Shown here piece by piece: positions 1 to 11,755 of a stretch of DNA of 64,000 nt. Positions within the stretch are counted from its first letter, which is position 1. Each line of letters starts with the position of its first letter. Origin of the DNA: Hymenoscyphus infarciens (Eukaryota > Ascomycota > Leotiomycetes > Helotiales > Helotiaceae). The DNA lies in the NCBI GenBank assembly GCA_001414345.1, contig LLCB01000146.1, forward strand, positions 62,001 through 126,000, read 5' to 3'. A program made the translations under genes and the position numbers. Below the pieces are notes generated by a model, which was not told the DNA's origin, did no database searches, and saw nothing but the letters and a program-made list of their open reading frames with translations.

Positions 1-3000
1 CCGCCATTATTCCCAAATCCCAACTCAAGCGTTTCTCCCAAGAGATCCCAACTTCTAGCCTCTTCTCCTCCACCAGCTCTAGCAACACCCCTCAACCCAC
101 TAGCTACAAACCTTACAGACCTTTCAAACTCCGACTTCATGTCCCGGAGCGACTCGGAAAATGCCATATCTCTGTCATTTTCAAGCATTGACATAGAAAA
201 GATACTCAAATCGACATCAACTTCTTTGTCTTCATCCTCACTTGAACTCTCATCTTTGAATCTCGGAGTTCTAGACCATTTCATGCTAGGTCTCGAATGG
301 CGAGGTTTCTGTGGTGTATGTAAGCCCAGGCTGGCCATCGACCTGTCCATCATATCCTGTTGTTGATCATGTGCCTCTTTACTTGCCAATGCATTAGCAG
401 CCTGTGCGTCCTCGAGCTTGATTGCTAGATCGAGTGTCTTGAGAATAGTTTTATGAATAAGCGCCAGTTTGCTGCCAAGTAAAGCTTGTCCAACTGTGGT
501 CTTGATGTATGTGGAGTGAACCTCGATCATGGTATCAATATCAACAGCTTCTTTCAAAGCATGTTGCATTTTGAGTGATCCTGGCTCCAAGACAAGGCAA
601 GTGATGTAATAGTAAAGTGTCTGAACAAACCATTGAAGTCCATTTCGTAGTGAATAGTACAAAGCACGTTCATCAGAGCTACTGGTGGTTGTGAGTAAAT
701 CCGTAATGAGCCGTTGCCGTGAAAGAATATGAGAGCTTCGGCGAAGTTGAAAGAGGAAAGTAAATACCCGTTGGTACAAAGCTATCGCCGTAGAATTGAT
801 AATTATCTGTATGGGCCAGGGGAGTCGGTATTTTAGTTCTATGATCGCCAAAACCTTGACAGTTTTCCGACATTTGCCAATATCCCGATTCTTTTGGGAC
901 AATGGTAGCACATTTGTTCGAAGACGATCAATATTGACTGATGGCAATGCCCCGAGAGAACTTGAAAAAAGCTCAGTGAGAGTGTACCGGTCACTCCAGG
1001 ATGTGTCGAGGGTGTCCAACTTATCGAAGAGGGGGTATGTATATGCAGAGCTACAAGCACCATCAGCCATGAAATAAATCTGCGAAAGGGCTTCAAGGGA
1101 GGTGTGTAGTCCACAAGAATCAAACAATATTTTCCGAAGTTTTGTCGAAGCGTGTTGGTGTTTGCTTTGAATCCAAGCGGCAATAGCCTCGTCGAATAAT
1201 TCGTTGAAAGGGGCCAACTGAAGGGAAGCAGAACCGCAGACAGTTTTGAAGTCCAACCTTGGCTCCATTTGCTTCTCCAGGTCACTCATGGGAGAGAACT
1301 GGTTGAGTTGTTTGAGAACCACGACACTCTTTCCAGTTGTGAATATCTTGCTTGCGGCAGCCCGAAGGAATTTAGGAGCATGTAGAACACCATCTTGAGT
1401 CTGACGGAGCTTAAAACGAGATTGCCAAATCGAGGCCAAGTCGATTTCTCCCGTAGCACCTGAAATAAAGAATACCTTATCACCTTTGCTCAATTCTCCT
1501 TCTTCCATCCAGACTCGGATAGGGCGCAGGTACACTTGGAAACACTCAAAGAATACTACCCCGAGGTATTCATACATTTCCATCTCGCCAACCATTTGCG
1601 AGACGCACGTCTCGTCGAAAAGTATCTCCAAGTATCGAAACGCATGTGCATATGGCTCTGCTTCTACTTTTCTGACAATGGTAGAAAGCTTGACGAGGAA
1701 GTTCGCACGAGTTGCAATGTCCACCTGAACTCGGACCAGGCTGACCACCAAATCAGTTTTCAGTTCGACAAATCTCGTTTGCATCTGATTCAGGCGATGG
1801 TCGAAGTCGGCAAGTCTTCTCAAGATAGATCCCTGAAACACTTGGAGTAAAGGTAAGCTCAGAGACTTATTTGCCCAAGATCTCAAGTATTTCAAAATTG
1901 TGCCTGTTTCTGCAAATGATTGGATAAGGTTGTAAAATGCGTTGTGAGAACAATGTTTCAGAGAATAGTTCTTGGATGGATTGATAACATTCGGAAATGG
2001 GGCTTGCGTTTCAAAGAGGGAAGTAGGCATTCCGGATAGCATAAAGAGGACTGTGGATGATCTCGGAGTCAGTGTCGCCATTTCTAGGAGTATGTTTGAG
2101 GAAAAGGAGCACCAGAGGGCGTAGGTATTCGTGGCGGAGATCAGTCTTTGAGCTCCTATTCTACAAACGCTCTGAGAGAATGACAAAGTTTAAATGCTGA
2201 TTGTTCTAAACCATTTCGCACAACATAAGATATTGTGCGAGTTGGCCTCGAATAACCAGTAATTCTCCGCGATAATCTAGTACAATATTTCTGATGACCG
2301 CTAGGAATGGCTACACCCACTGTGGTGGAGGAAACAGAGTAAAGGAGGAAATATGTCTCCACCGCCCTGAAACAATATGAAAGAGGGAAAAAGAACTCGC
2401 AGGATTCTCACCTTCTCGAATAGCTTGAAGCTCCGTCAGAGGCTTTTTCACCGTATCCAACTTCACTCCACCAACACTTGGATCCTTCAACCAGAATTGG
2501 GCGTTCCGGAGTTCTAATAAGCTTTCACTATTGGCAACTTCCACGATATAATCTTCTGGCCGTCTCCCTGACACTTCGTCCACGCTAGACTGGGTTGTCT
2601 CCTCAGTCAATTTTTCGCTTCCGTCGCTTTCGCTGTCTCCAAATCCATCATCTGAACTCTCAGCAGCAAAATCCACATTCTTCCATATACGTTTTTCTCT
2701 AAGAAGCGGATCCTCTGCCACAAGATCTTTCCATCGTAATGGTGGCCCGGTATCCTCCGGCCCATTCAAAAATTCCAAGTCTTTAACCTTCGAGTTTATG
2801 AGAGGTCTGTCAGATAACTCCAGCAGCAAGTGTAGTATCTCCGGGGTCCACTTCGATTGTGACTTCGTGATTCTGGCTACTCTCTCCTTGAGTGCATCAG
2901 CTAATTCGTCTTCATCGTAAACCCGGAATTTCTCATCCAGTCCTTCTAGTTGACTGGAAACGTCGAATTGATTCGTACGAGGATAATAGCTATTGCGCAA

Positions 3001-3428
3001 GGCCCGAAGAGCAGACTCTCTATGGGTGCTGAATCGAGCAGGTTCGTTCTATGGTTTGTTAGTCTGATTTGGGCTATGCTTGCTCGCGGTGGACATCAAA
3101 AGTGGCAGTAAAGACTCCTTGTTCCAACTCCAATTACCAAATACTTTGGGACAATTGAACTTGATTGTTCTAAAACACCTGGGACATTAGTTTAAATTGT
3201 TCCAAGTGTTTAGAATAATTACTTTGAATTACCCTAGAACTCTGGAGCAATGAGAGCTAGGTAGGCAAGGCAGCCGTATTGTATCTACTGCCACTCTTGA
3301 TGTCCATCGCGAGGCTGGGTGGTAAATGAAGCTTTGGGAATGGGGAAATCGTCTACCTTGGGAGAAGTTGAAGTCAGCAAGGTGACCAGCTCTTCTGTAA
3401 GAGCACCAAGCCTCGCGATATGTGCCAT
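1..3428 (-). CDS. GCP5: Gamma-tubulin complex component 5 (GCP5, Spc97/Spc98 family), C-terminus beyond the window
   Basis: Role known for the family: subunit of the gamma-tubulin ring complex that nucleates microtubules at spindle pole bodies. Model: exon 1 3428-3357, exon 2 3048-2412, exon 3 2050 to the window edge, with introns 3356-3049 and 2411-2051. About 919 residues are visible without a stop. It starts MAHIARLGALTEELV. The N-terminal region includes WTPEILHLLLELSDRP and the acidic IWKNVDFAAESSDDG typical of fungal GCP5. The exon 2/3 junction reads AIRE|VLFMLSGMPTSLFE, the GRIP1 core, which fixes both splice sites. Further on are the GRIP2-like WIQSKHQHASTKLRKILFD and, near the edge, FVASGLRGVARAGGEEARSWDLL. 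Both introns are long for a fungus (308 and 361 nt) and hold repeat-like DNA. The start lies 220 bp from that of the divergent GT15 gene. GCP6 or Spc97/98 are less likely given the N-terminal motifs. Confidence 0.88.
3083..3313. mobile_element. 231-bp MITE-like element with 28-bp terminal inverted repeats inside GCP5 intron 1
   Basis: The left arm 3083-3110 begins CTCGCGGTGGACATC. The right arm 3286-3313 is its reverse complement at 26 of 28 positions. No coding capacity and no unambiguous target-site duplication were seen; the flanks GCTTG and GCTGG are only suggestive. The element lies wholly between the inferred donor at 3356 and the acceptor AG at 3050-3049. Splicing would therefore remove it. 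Confidence 0.65.
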
Positions 3429-3648
3429 GGCGATATATTTTCGTGGTGTTGGGGATGTTAACCTAGAAATGTTTGGTTATCACTCTAAATATTAGGGGGA
3501 GACGCGACGTGAATTGCGGCCTTGAGCGCCTGATGAGGCAGCCACAGAGCTGACGTATCAGCACCCGGGCCTGAACTGTATCCTAAAGGGGATCCTGATT
3601 CTTGAAAAAGATGTCGATAACCATCTGGCGAACAACAAACCTCACAAT

Positions 3649-4992
3649 ATGGCGATAGCACGACCGATCAGGGTGCTGGCTCTAGCAGCAATAGGGCTAT
3701 GGATTTTCTTCGCATATCAGATCTTTGGTCCGGCGAAGGTGCCCAAGGCTCCTGGGGAAAAGGTTGAGAATATGGAGAGAGATCCCAATTTAGATCGTAT
3801 GCGCTCCTCAATTTCACTGTTCAGAGACCATTGCTAACCTTCAACAGTCACTGGAGAGCCCGAGGGATTACTACACCGCGTGGAGGAAGGTTACGGTCTG
3901 GGCGATGAAGGTGTTGCACGAATAAATGCGACTTTGCTATCCTTGGTTCGAAATGAAGAGATCGATGGGATGGTTCAAGCTATGCAGGATCTCGAAAGGA
4001 CGTGGAACTCGAAGTTCAATTATCCTTGGACATTTTTCAACGACGTCCCTTTCACAGAGGAGTTTAAAAGACGAACCCAAGCGGAAACAAAAGCTCAGTG
4101 CAATTATGGTAAGGCTGCATTTCTGCTACAGTTACAGAGTAGTGCTAACTTCCGTCTCTAGAACTGATTCCCAAAGAACACTGGGAAGTCCCATCTTGGA
4201 TAGATGACGCCCTCTTCGACGAATCCGCCCAATTACTCAAAGACCACGATATTCAGTACGGCGAAATGAAATCATACCATCAAATGTGCCGCTGGAACTC
4301 GGGGTTATTCTACAAACATCCCGCCCTGGCAGATACACAATTCTACTGGCGTGTGGAACCCAAGGTCCATTTCTTCTGCGATGTAGACTACGATGTGTTC
4401 CGGTATATGGCAGACCACAACAAAACCTACGGCTTCACAATCAATCTGTACGATGCGCCACAATCGATACCTACGCTATGGCCTGAAACAGTTAAATTTT
4501 TAGCTGCCCACCCAGAATATGTCCACGAGAACAACGCCATGAGATGGCTCACCGATAAAACTCGTCGCCCAAATCACAACGATGAAGCAAATGGGTACTC
4601 CACATGTCATTTCTGGTCCAATTTCGAAATTGCGGATATGAATTTCTGGAGAAGTCAAGCGTATGAGGATTACTTTAACCATCTTGATCGAGCAGGAGGA
4701 TTCTTCTACGAACGATGGGGCGACGCCCCTGTACACAGTATAGCATTGGGAATTATGGAGGATGCAAGCAAAATCCATTGGTACATACCACCTTCCCCAT
4801 TACCACACAATTATTTTTTACTAACCACATTTCAGGTTCCGCGATATCGGCTACCAACACATTCCATACTTCAACTGCCCCAACTCGCCCAAATGCAGAG
4901 GATGTGTCGCAGGCCGTTTCACAGATGGAGAAGCATGGTTGATGAAGGAAGATTGTCGACCCAACTGGTTTAAATATGTTGGTTTAGGCTGA
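3649..4992 (+). CDS. Alpha-1,2-mannosyltransferase, glycosyltransferase family 15 (KRE2/MNT1/KTR)
   Basis: Golgi type II membrane enzyme; the family adds alpha-1,2-mannose from GDP-mannose to N- and O-glycans of cell-wall proteins. Exons 3649-3796, 3848-4108, 4162-4780 and 4836-4992 total 1185 nt (394 aa), with frames closing at every junction. A hydrophobic anchor at about residues 8-25 follows a short basic N-terminus. Diagnostic GT15 strings are QMCRWNSGLFY, YWRVEPKVHFFCDVDYD, MRWL, STCHFWSNFEIADMNFWR, GGFFYERWGDAPVHSIA and, across the last intron, W|FRDIGYQHIPYFNCP. The Glu in the SNFEIAD block is the residue I recall being proposed as catalytic in yeast Kre2. The start is the first ATG, directly before the anchor. 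Which KTR subfamily it belongs to cannot be said. Confidence 0.93.
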
Positions 4993-6866
4993 GGAACCAA
5001 AAATGAGCTCGATGCATCCAAGTCTTTTTTTGGGCGATTTGTAACACCAAATATTTACCTCTGTGGTGCCGGTATACTATTGTTTATGGAATTGGGGGAG
5101 TATTATATGACACACGGAAAGAATTACTCTAGCATTGGCGTGGCGTTCTGGGATTGGGAATGAGAAGGGTACGCTCTTCGCTGTAATATGATCTATTTCT
5201 TCTGTGCCTAGGTTTACTCTGTTTTGATGCATGATAAAATGAGGTTATAAATGGATGCATTTTCAAATAATCGTTGTTGGTACAATAATTTGCACCGCTT
5301 GCCCTTCGCTTCATGTAAACTTTCTTGGCATCACTCACTTCAAGCGCTAGCAAAAGACACTTTTTGTTTCTTCCCTGCTTAGCCAACCAGCGCGTGCAAT
5401 GAAAAGAAGTTTTCGAATCTGCAAAATGAAAAAGCTCCCCTCTAGGAAGAAAAAAGCCAATCCCGGATTTTCAACGTGCAAGTGGGTGGGGTACTTTTAT
5501 TGTATTCATTTATTTTGAGCCTAATAGCTGCCGCTTTGCGCGAACAAGTGTTGACGTGTTTTCAACAAAGACTGGGGACGGGACCTCAACGCGGTGCGGT
5601 GACAGGCGGCAGGCAGGATGCCAATTAGAGAGAAGAGCTGGAGGTCATGAGAGTAGGTTCCACGTGAAGTAAAGACGGCGGCCTCGAGACAGAATTGAGG
5701 CCCTACTCAACTCACTTCCCGTTCTGTGTACTAGTACACGGTGTAAATGGGATCGGGTAATCAGATAAAAAAACTGTCAAGCTCAAGGTTCGTGACAAGC
5801 TTTGATTTGAATCCATGTCATTGTAGCTTTCTACTATATCCTATCTTACCACTCTCCCCAACCAATCAATCAATCATTGCGCGCGAAAGAGAGGCTAGGC
5901 AAAGAAAACAAAGCCAACCAGCGACCACACCACCTTTCTCACCAACCAACAACGCGCTCAACAGCAAAAATGCCCCCCCAAAAAACCACGCATAATTGTA
6001 GAAGAAGAGAAAAAAACCGCAAAAATTCCACACCCCAAAGGGCAGCTAAGGACATAAACCAGACGAACTGAACGTTTAATTTTGAAGCTTTTTTTCTCCT
6101 CGGATCCATGGCGACATCAAATCTGACCCGGGCTGTTGACCAGCTGGTTCTACCTTGCCAAGGTAGACCTAGATCCAAGTTTCAAGCACTCCTAGAGTTG
6201 ACCCCTCTTGACCGATGCACCACCGCGCCATGCCGGGCAAGAAACCTGATGATTGATGGATGGGGGGGTGTTATTTGGGAATATAAAAATTTCGGGAGAA
6301 GGCTGGGGGAATTGTGGGGTTGGGTGGGTCTTGGGGGTAGAGCGTAGACGTAGACGGGAGGCTTAGGTAGGTTGTCTCAAAATAGCTAATGTTGTTGCAC
6401 ACTGGCCAGCGTTGTTGCACACTGGCGAGCACCGGAATCCAGATGGTTGGTGGATGGGTATCTAGAGTGTGGCTTTTGCTGGTCAATTAAACTTTGAGAA
6501 GACTTTATAAACTGACTTACCAGACAATGGAATTATAATCTCAAAACGCACTCACTTCTGTTTTTGATAGCGAGGAGGAAAGAGCAACCCAACGACGAGT
6601 CAAGCTGACCTTGCAGTACTTAGGGTAGGTACCTTCCTTCATCGCAATGGATGGTCAGCTCCAAGAGAATGCTCTTGCTTCCTCAACCTGGAAGACGGAA
6701 GTCAATTTAAAAACCTTCAGATTCCGTCAACCTCACCTCTCCTTTCCATGGGAATCTATTCTCCTCCATCGCCATCCCTTCGTCGGTATTCTCACCACAT
6801 TCGTTACCAAACAGCCCTAATTCTGCAACATACTTACCGATTCTCTTACCCGACCTTTCAGACGAG
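4993..6866. other. Intergenic, no gene recognised
   Basis: It contains only short, compositionally poor open frames. At 6391-6430 a 20-bp unit (GTTGTTGCACACTGGCCAGC) is repeated in direct tandem with one mismatch. Homopolymer C and A runs lie near 5970-6030. A CT-rich stretch just before 6867 probably belongs to the aquaporin promoter or leader. Confidence 0.6.
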
Positions 6867-7989
6867 ATGGCGGCCCCACGGGCTCCCACCATGAACATTC
6901 ATAGATCCCCGACGGTCATCTCCAGAGTCGATCCGCTCAAGCACGCTTTCCGCGGCATCTTTGAGTCGCTCCCCGAAGGTGCCAAAGGCCATGTTGTCGC
7001 CGTCATTGGAGAGTTTATCGGCACATTTTGTTACTTCTTTTTCGCATTCGCCGGAGGTGAGAGCGGCGCCGCTTCGACGAACAAAGCCTCCGATCCAGTT
7101 TCGACAAAACCTTCGGGTTTGAGCCCAGCTCTCCTACTTTATATAGCCACCGCTGGAGGATTCTCTTTGGTTGTCAATGCTTGGATCTTTTTTCGTGTCA
7201 GTGGTGGATTGTTCAGCCCATTAGTACGTACCGTATCAATGCCAGGCCCATCAATCCTTTACCTCATCCCAGAACTGATCCTTCGCAGGTGTCTTTTGGC
7301 ATGGCTCTTATCGGCGCAATTACATGGGCCCGTTGTGCAATCCTCATTGTTACTCAAACAGCCGCTTCCATAACAGCTACCTACGTTGTGGCCGCCTTGT
7401 TCAATGGCGGCTTGCACACAGAGACGACTCTCGGAAATGGAACGTCCCCAGCGCAAGGAGTGGTGATTGAGATGCTCTTGACGGCCCAATTGGTCTTCAC
7501 CGTTTTCATGCTGGCAGCTGAGAAGCATGAAGCCACTTTCATCGCTCCAGTCGGCATTGGCTTGTCATACTTTATCTCCCAGCTTGTTGGTAAGAGCCGT
7601 GTATTCGCTCTCTGTCCCCGTCGATGCTAACACCGCTGGCAGGTTTCCAATGGACCGGCGCTTCCCTAAATCCAGTTCGCTCGTTAGCTCCTTGCATTGT
7701 AAATCGATCCTTCACCCACTACCACTGGATATACTGGGTTGGCCCAATTACTGGAACGATTCTTGCTGTGCTGATATACAAGCTGGTGAAAGCTTTGGAA
7801 TACGAAACTGCACAAGGAGAGGACAAGGGAGACAAGTATCAGCCTGTTCTTCCCAGAACCAACAGAAGACAGTCCTCGCTTCCAGTGCCGAGCGTCCCCT
7901 CAGTGCCTTCTGCCGAGGCGAAAAAGGGGGCAGCACCAGCAGCACCAAAGAAACCTGGAGATGACATGCCAACCTGTTATGCGGATTGA
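6867..7989 (+). CDS. Aquaporin / major intrinsic protein with non-standard NPA boxes
   Basis: Six-helix membrane channel for water or small neutral solutes. Exons 6867-7223, 7289-7589 and 7643-7989 total 1005 nt (334 aa). Landmarks match fungal orthodox (AQY-like) aquaporins: GEFIGTFCYFFFAFAGGESG in helix 1, WARCAILI, MLAAEKHEATFIAPVGIGLS, and HYHWIYWVGPITGTILAV in helix 6. The first pore motif, spliced across intron 1, reads SGGLFSPL|VSFG, so NPA is replaced by SPL (residues 117-119). The second reads SLNPVRS (NPV, 229-231), keeping the selectivity-filter Arg at 232. The cytosolic tail is about 60 residues, rich in Pro, Ala and Lys. A second in-frame ATG at 6891 could be the true start. X-intrinsic proteins also have altered first boxes, but the NPARC string of that group is absent. 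Confidence 0.9.
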
Positions 7990-10430
7990 ACCTGCCTAGT
8001 GAAAGATGAAGAGCTATCTTTTCTTTTGATACGCACACGCAAGATACACGAAAACGGGAAGGGGTACGAAAAGGAATACCAAACTGGTCAATCGTGTGTG
8101 GGGAATGACGCTTGTGTGGAACGTGAAATAAATTGGAAACTTGTGCGTATGATCCTGGGCACTGTCATCACTGTTAGGTGGCTCCCACGAAGGCCTATAC
8201 GGATCCTAGAGACATGGTGGCTTCTGTATCCTGTGCTTTTCTGGCGTTGCATTTGCAACTGAATTGAAAGGGCTTTGGCTAGTGATGACGTTGTCCAAGT
8301 TGTGTCTCCTTCGAGGTTCATAAATTCTAGTCTTTGCTTGTTTTCTTGGCCAAGTGGCCTGGATTACTCGTCCCTGATGTCACATTAAGGTCGATCTCAC
8401 AGGTGTTGACGTCGTGTTATGATGTCGTGAAGGGCTAGAAGATAGTGTTTTGAAACATATTCGTAGTGTTTTGAATCTGGAATGCATGTCGGTTGATGTC
8501 AGCAGCTACCCATGACATGTAAAGGGGGTTGGACTTGTTTGCTAGAGCATGATCTCATTTTTCGCCACACCACATTTCCTCATCCGCGCGACGTTCTCGA
8601 CGGTCTATTGACCAAGCCAGGCTCCTACGCCATGTTCTCTCACATCACCTCGTTGTATTCATCTGATTGTCCAATTGCGAGGCAACTCAATGCACTGATG
8701 ACCGTTTGTGGAGAAATGCTCCGTGCTGATATTCTGACTATTGTGCACAGTTCCTCTTGAAAGCAGATTTTTCAATAGAGGATTGTACTTGAGTGGATCT
8801 TGGCGTCAACAGTGAAGTCTGGTTGCAGGATACATCCCCACAAGAGGCCAACGTTGGTTCCCTGGACGAGAGGGATTCTGTTCATCCTTTGGAATTTTGA
8901 ATGCAGCAACTTGGTTCCGTCGTGTTGTCCAAAGCACAAGCATGCTTGTAAAGATAGGGCCTGATGTGTGTTGAGGAAGCTGTAGGGATTTCCCAGTCAG
9001 AGTGATGTAGTCTGGCCGGAAGTCTCACGATCTAGAAAGAGTCTCTAGACCAACTCCTTTTTTGGCAATTGAAAAACAATTCTCCCCCTCCAACGGGCCC
9101 CGGCCTAAAATCTGCTAGACAGCTCAAAGCGCGAACCGTTGAACCTGCATGTGTCTTTTTCTCTATACCTACGTCCCGTGCTCCGTCATGGGAGGATTGT
9201 CTATCGCCAGTGGCGGCCACTAGACTTGTACGGAGGTCAGAAGAACCGGAACCGGACGCTTTTGAGGATCGTGATCTGAATTTCGGTCGAGGTTGAGTCG
9301 ATGGTAGGGTGACATCTAGTTGGACTGTCGGGACTGACTGGACCTGGATAGCCTTTCCGTGAAACCATGACCTTGCCGTCGAGATATGGATGTTACTGCT
9401 TTCTCATCCTTCCTCTATATGATTCAGCCTCTGAGATCCGTGCCTCTCATCGCTGTCGCCGTTGATGTCGGTTGATATTGGTTGTGCATGTGCTTTGCTG
9501 AATCTGTCTGCTGTGGCCAAGCCCCCCTCCGCCCTCCGCCCCCCCCGCCCCTTTTCAGAAATTTTACGATTTGGGCGCCAAGACCGTTCCCGTCTTTCAG
9601 GGTCCAGTTGGTGGCTTCGCTTATGGGATATTATGGGGAAGTGACATCATGTTCAGTCTTGGCGTACGTTGAAAATGGGTTCCTTGTTCTGATAGGGCGA
9701 GACCATGGTTCTGACGACGGAGGTTGAACGACCTCGTTTTTGTACCTGTCTGTTTGTGTTTGGGCGAGCAATTTGGGGAAAGCTGAAACTATCTATTGGT
9801 TGCTGCCTTCTGACTCCTGAGGCTCGAAATGGACGTTTGAAGGTGGTTCGCTGACGAGAAAAGGAGATTGAGGATATATTTGTTGGAAAGTCGTATGTTT
9901 ATTTGGAAAGTCGTCGTCGCCATGACGGGTTTTCACCATGGCAGCAGGCATTTCGCGGGCAGGAGCAGGATGGGATGGGAATGTTTCAAAGTACCATTCT
10001 ATTGCAGTGGAATTGCGCATCTGCAAGGCTGATTACGGAGGATTCTTATGACGAGTTTATCGGGTTATTTCTGTTTTCTTTTTGGTTGGTGATGCAAAAC
10101 TTCCTTCTTTCGTTTGGGATATTTTAATATTTGGATATTTTGATACTTCATTGGTTGATTGTCAGTGTTACAGCTTGAAGGGTGAATGGAGATAATCAAA
10201 CTGAACAGCAACGGCAACAGAGACACCGTGCGCATGCTGATCTGGGGTTGACATTATCAAGACCACTTTTCGCATATTTTCAGAGCCGCATTGGGTATTG
10301 GGAGTGTTGATCTTTGGGAATCCCCGCGAACAGAACATGCCAGTGCCACACATGACGAGGCTTGTCGATGCGATCAAGGAGCCGAGTGGTGGAGTGGCCA
10401 TTGTTGTTCTCGTTTCCTTTAGGATTCGCG

Positions 10431-10551
10431 TAGATGCTTCCTAGATGTTTCCTAGATGCCTCCTAGATGCTTCCTAGATGCCTCCTAGATGTTTTCTAGA
10501 TGCCACCTAGATGCCACCTAGATGCCACCTAGATGCTTCCTAGATGCTTCC
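10431..10551. repeat. Minisatellite: 11 tandem copies of an 11-bp unit
   Basis: Consensus TAGATGCTTCC, with variants in positions 7-10 (CTTC, TTTC, CCTC, TTTT, CCAC). Three adjacent CCACC-type units suggest recent internal duplication. The repeat ends where the sequence changes to CACGAGTCC. Confidence 0.95.
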
Positions 10552-10677
10552 ACGAGTCCTCTTAGTTTCTTGAGAAGATGGCTGCAAATGACTCAAGGGT
10601 CTCTCTCTTATAGCATTATAGAATCACGGACGGGTGGTCAGCGCTTGGAGCGCTTGCACTTCAACGTCACCCATCAT

Positions 10678-10695
10678 GTACGGAGTACTCCGTAC
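10678..10695. repeat. Perfect 18-bp palindrome
   Basis: GTACGGAGTACTCCGTAC reads identically on both strands. From memory, palindromes of the type TACGGAGTACTCCGTA recur in intergenic DNA of many filamentous ascomycetes; their function is unknown to me. Confidence 0.8.
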
Positions 10696-11506
10696 CTGGA
10701 TATAGTCGCCATCGTGAACTCTGACAACAGTGAGCTTTCCGGTGTCCCAAGAAGGAGACCTCAAGGAGACCTCAAGGGGACCCAAAGAGTGGAGTGGAAA
10801 AGCAGGTTACCTCCAATGACAAGGCAGGAGCGAGGCTGAGCGAGACACAAGGGAGGGCGTGCGGCGTGCCACCAGGTCGTCTAATGACGCTCCGCGCATG
10901 TCATTGATCTACAGGGTCTTGCCTTGCCGGAAAGAAATCAGGCGGAGGGAGGGAGCCTTTCGTACCTCAGTGTCACGTGTCACGACTTTGCACGTCTTTT
11001 GCTGCAAAAGCTTGGCGAATTAAAGTGGAATTTCATTGGGTGATGGGGATTCTACGAACGGTACTAGTAGGTCCTTAGGATCGGGGGGCCAGGAGATGGG
11101 GAGGGATCTTGTGGGGATCCTTGGGAAAGCAGGAATTAGTGTAATGTAGGTTGTGTAGGGATCTGTCTGCCTTAGCTTTCTTTCTTTGGCTTCTTTCTTG
11201 GCGTGGTGGTGTGGATGATGTACCGATGTGCTTGTTGCTTGTTGCGAGGTATATATGTGGTGGTGGTCAGCCTTTTTTTCGTTTGCTTTTTTCATTATTC
11301 ATACAGCTTCGCCTTCTCCCACATCTCGCATCTACATCTCAGATCTCCTCATATTACTGCAGAGCAGCAATCTTTCCTCTCATCATAATCATCATCATCA
11401 TCAATAGCATCTTCCTCGCTTCATCACTTCCACGAATCTCTTCACTACTTTCATCACTTCCACAACTCTCATCACTCCTCTCATCCCAAACGTCCTCCCC
11501 ACAAAA

Positions 11507-11755
11507 ATGTCAACCTATAACAACGAAATGACTACCTCACCTTCATCACAATTCGACTCCTACGTCGACGTCGAAGATCTCACCTCTTACGCTCGGATCA
11601 TGCACGAACACACCAGGAAGCAGATGGAAGCAGCATCAAGAAGTGCTCGCAGACGTTCCGGACCTAAGGAGGTCAACGGAACTGTATCATCTCAACATAG
11701 CATCTCCAGCTCGACAAGCAGTCGGGGAAGTGTTAGCAGCGCTGGGAGTCGATGA
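11507..11755 (+). CDS. Small conserved-looking serine-rich protein, 82 aa
   Basis: Single-exon frame starting MSTYNNEM after a long CT-rich leader with in-frame stops. A central segment, FDSYVDVEDLTSYARIMHEH followed by TRKQMEAASRSARRR, looks like an amphipathic helix ending in a basic patch. The last 25 residues are almost all Ser with Gly and Arg. There is no signal peptide, membrane segment or cysteine. The SYARIMHEHT string resembles small Pezizomycotina proteins of unknown function that I recall, but I cannot name the family. The ordered acidic-then-basic-then-Ser layout and the UTR-like flank argue for a real gene. Cytosolic or nuclear placement is a guess. Confidence 0.6.
   Translation: MSTYNNEMTTSPSSQFDSYVDVEDLTSYARIMHEHTRKQMEAASRSARRRSGPKEVNGTVSSQHSISSSTSSRGSVSSAGSR

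Larger units (their letters stand above)
7990..11506. other. Long intergenic stretch (3.5 kb) without a recognised gene
   Basis: Open frames here are short and show no recognisable domain. The stretch contains a C-run near 9520-9550, an 11-bp minisatellite and an 18-bp palindrome (both listed separately). Stretches near 8.5-9.3 kb and 9.9-10.1 kb have balanced composition and could be untranslated or non-coding RNA, but nothing supports either. Its final 480 bases are CT-rich and read as the leader or promoter of the small gene at 11507. Confidence 0.5.

Noticed and set aside
2156..2362. 68-codon frame inside GCP5 intron 2
   Set aside because: The joined flanking exons reconstitute AIRE|VLFML of the GRIP1 core exactly, so this frame is intronic.
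5129..5386. 85-codon minus-strand frame
   Set aside because: Lies just downstream of the GT15 stop. Lys/Arg-rich without a motif, and likely overlaps that gene's 3' untranslated region.
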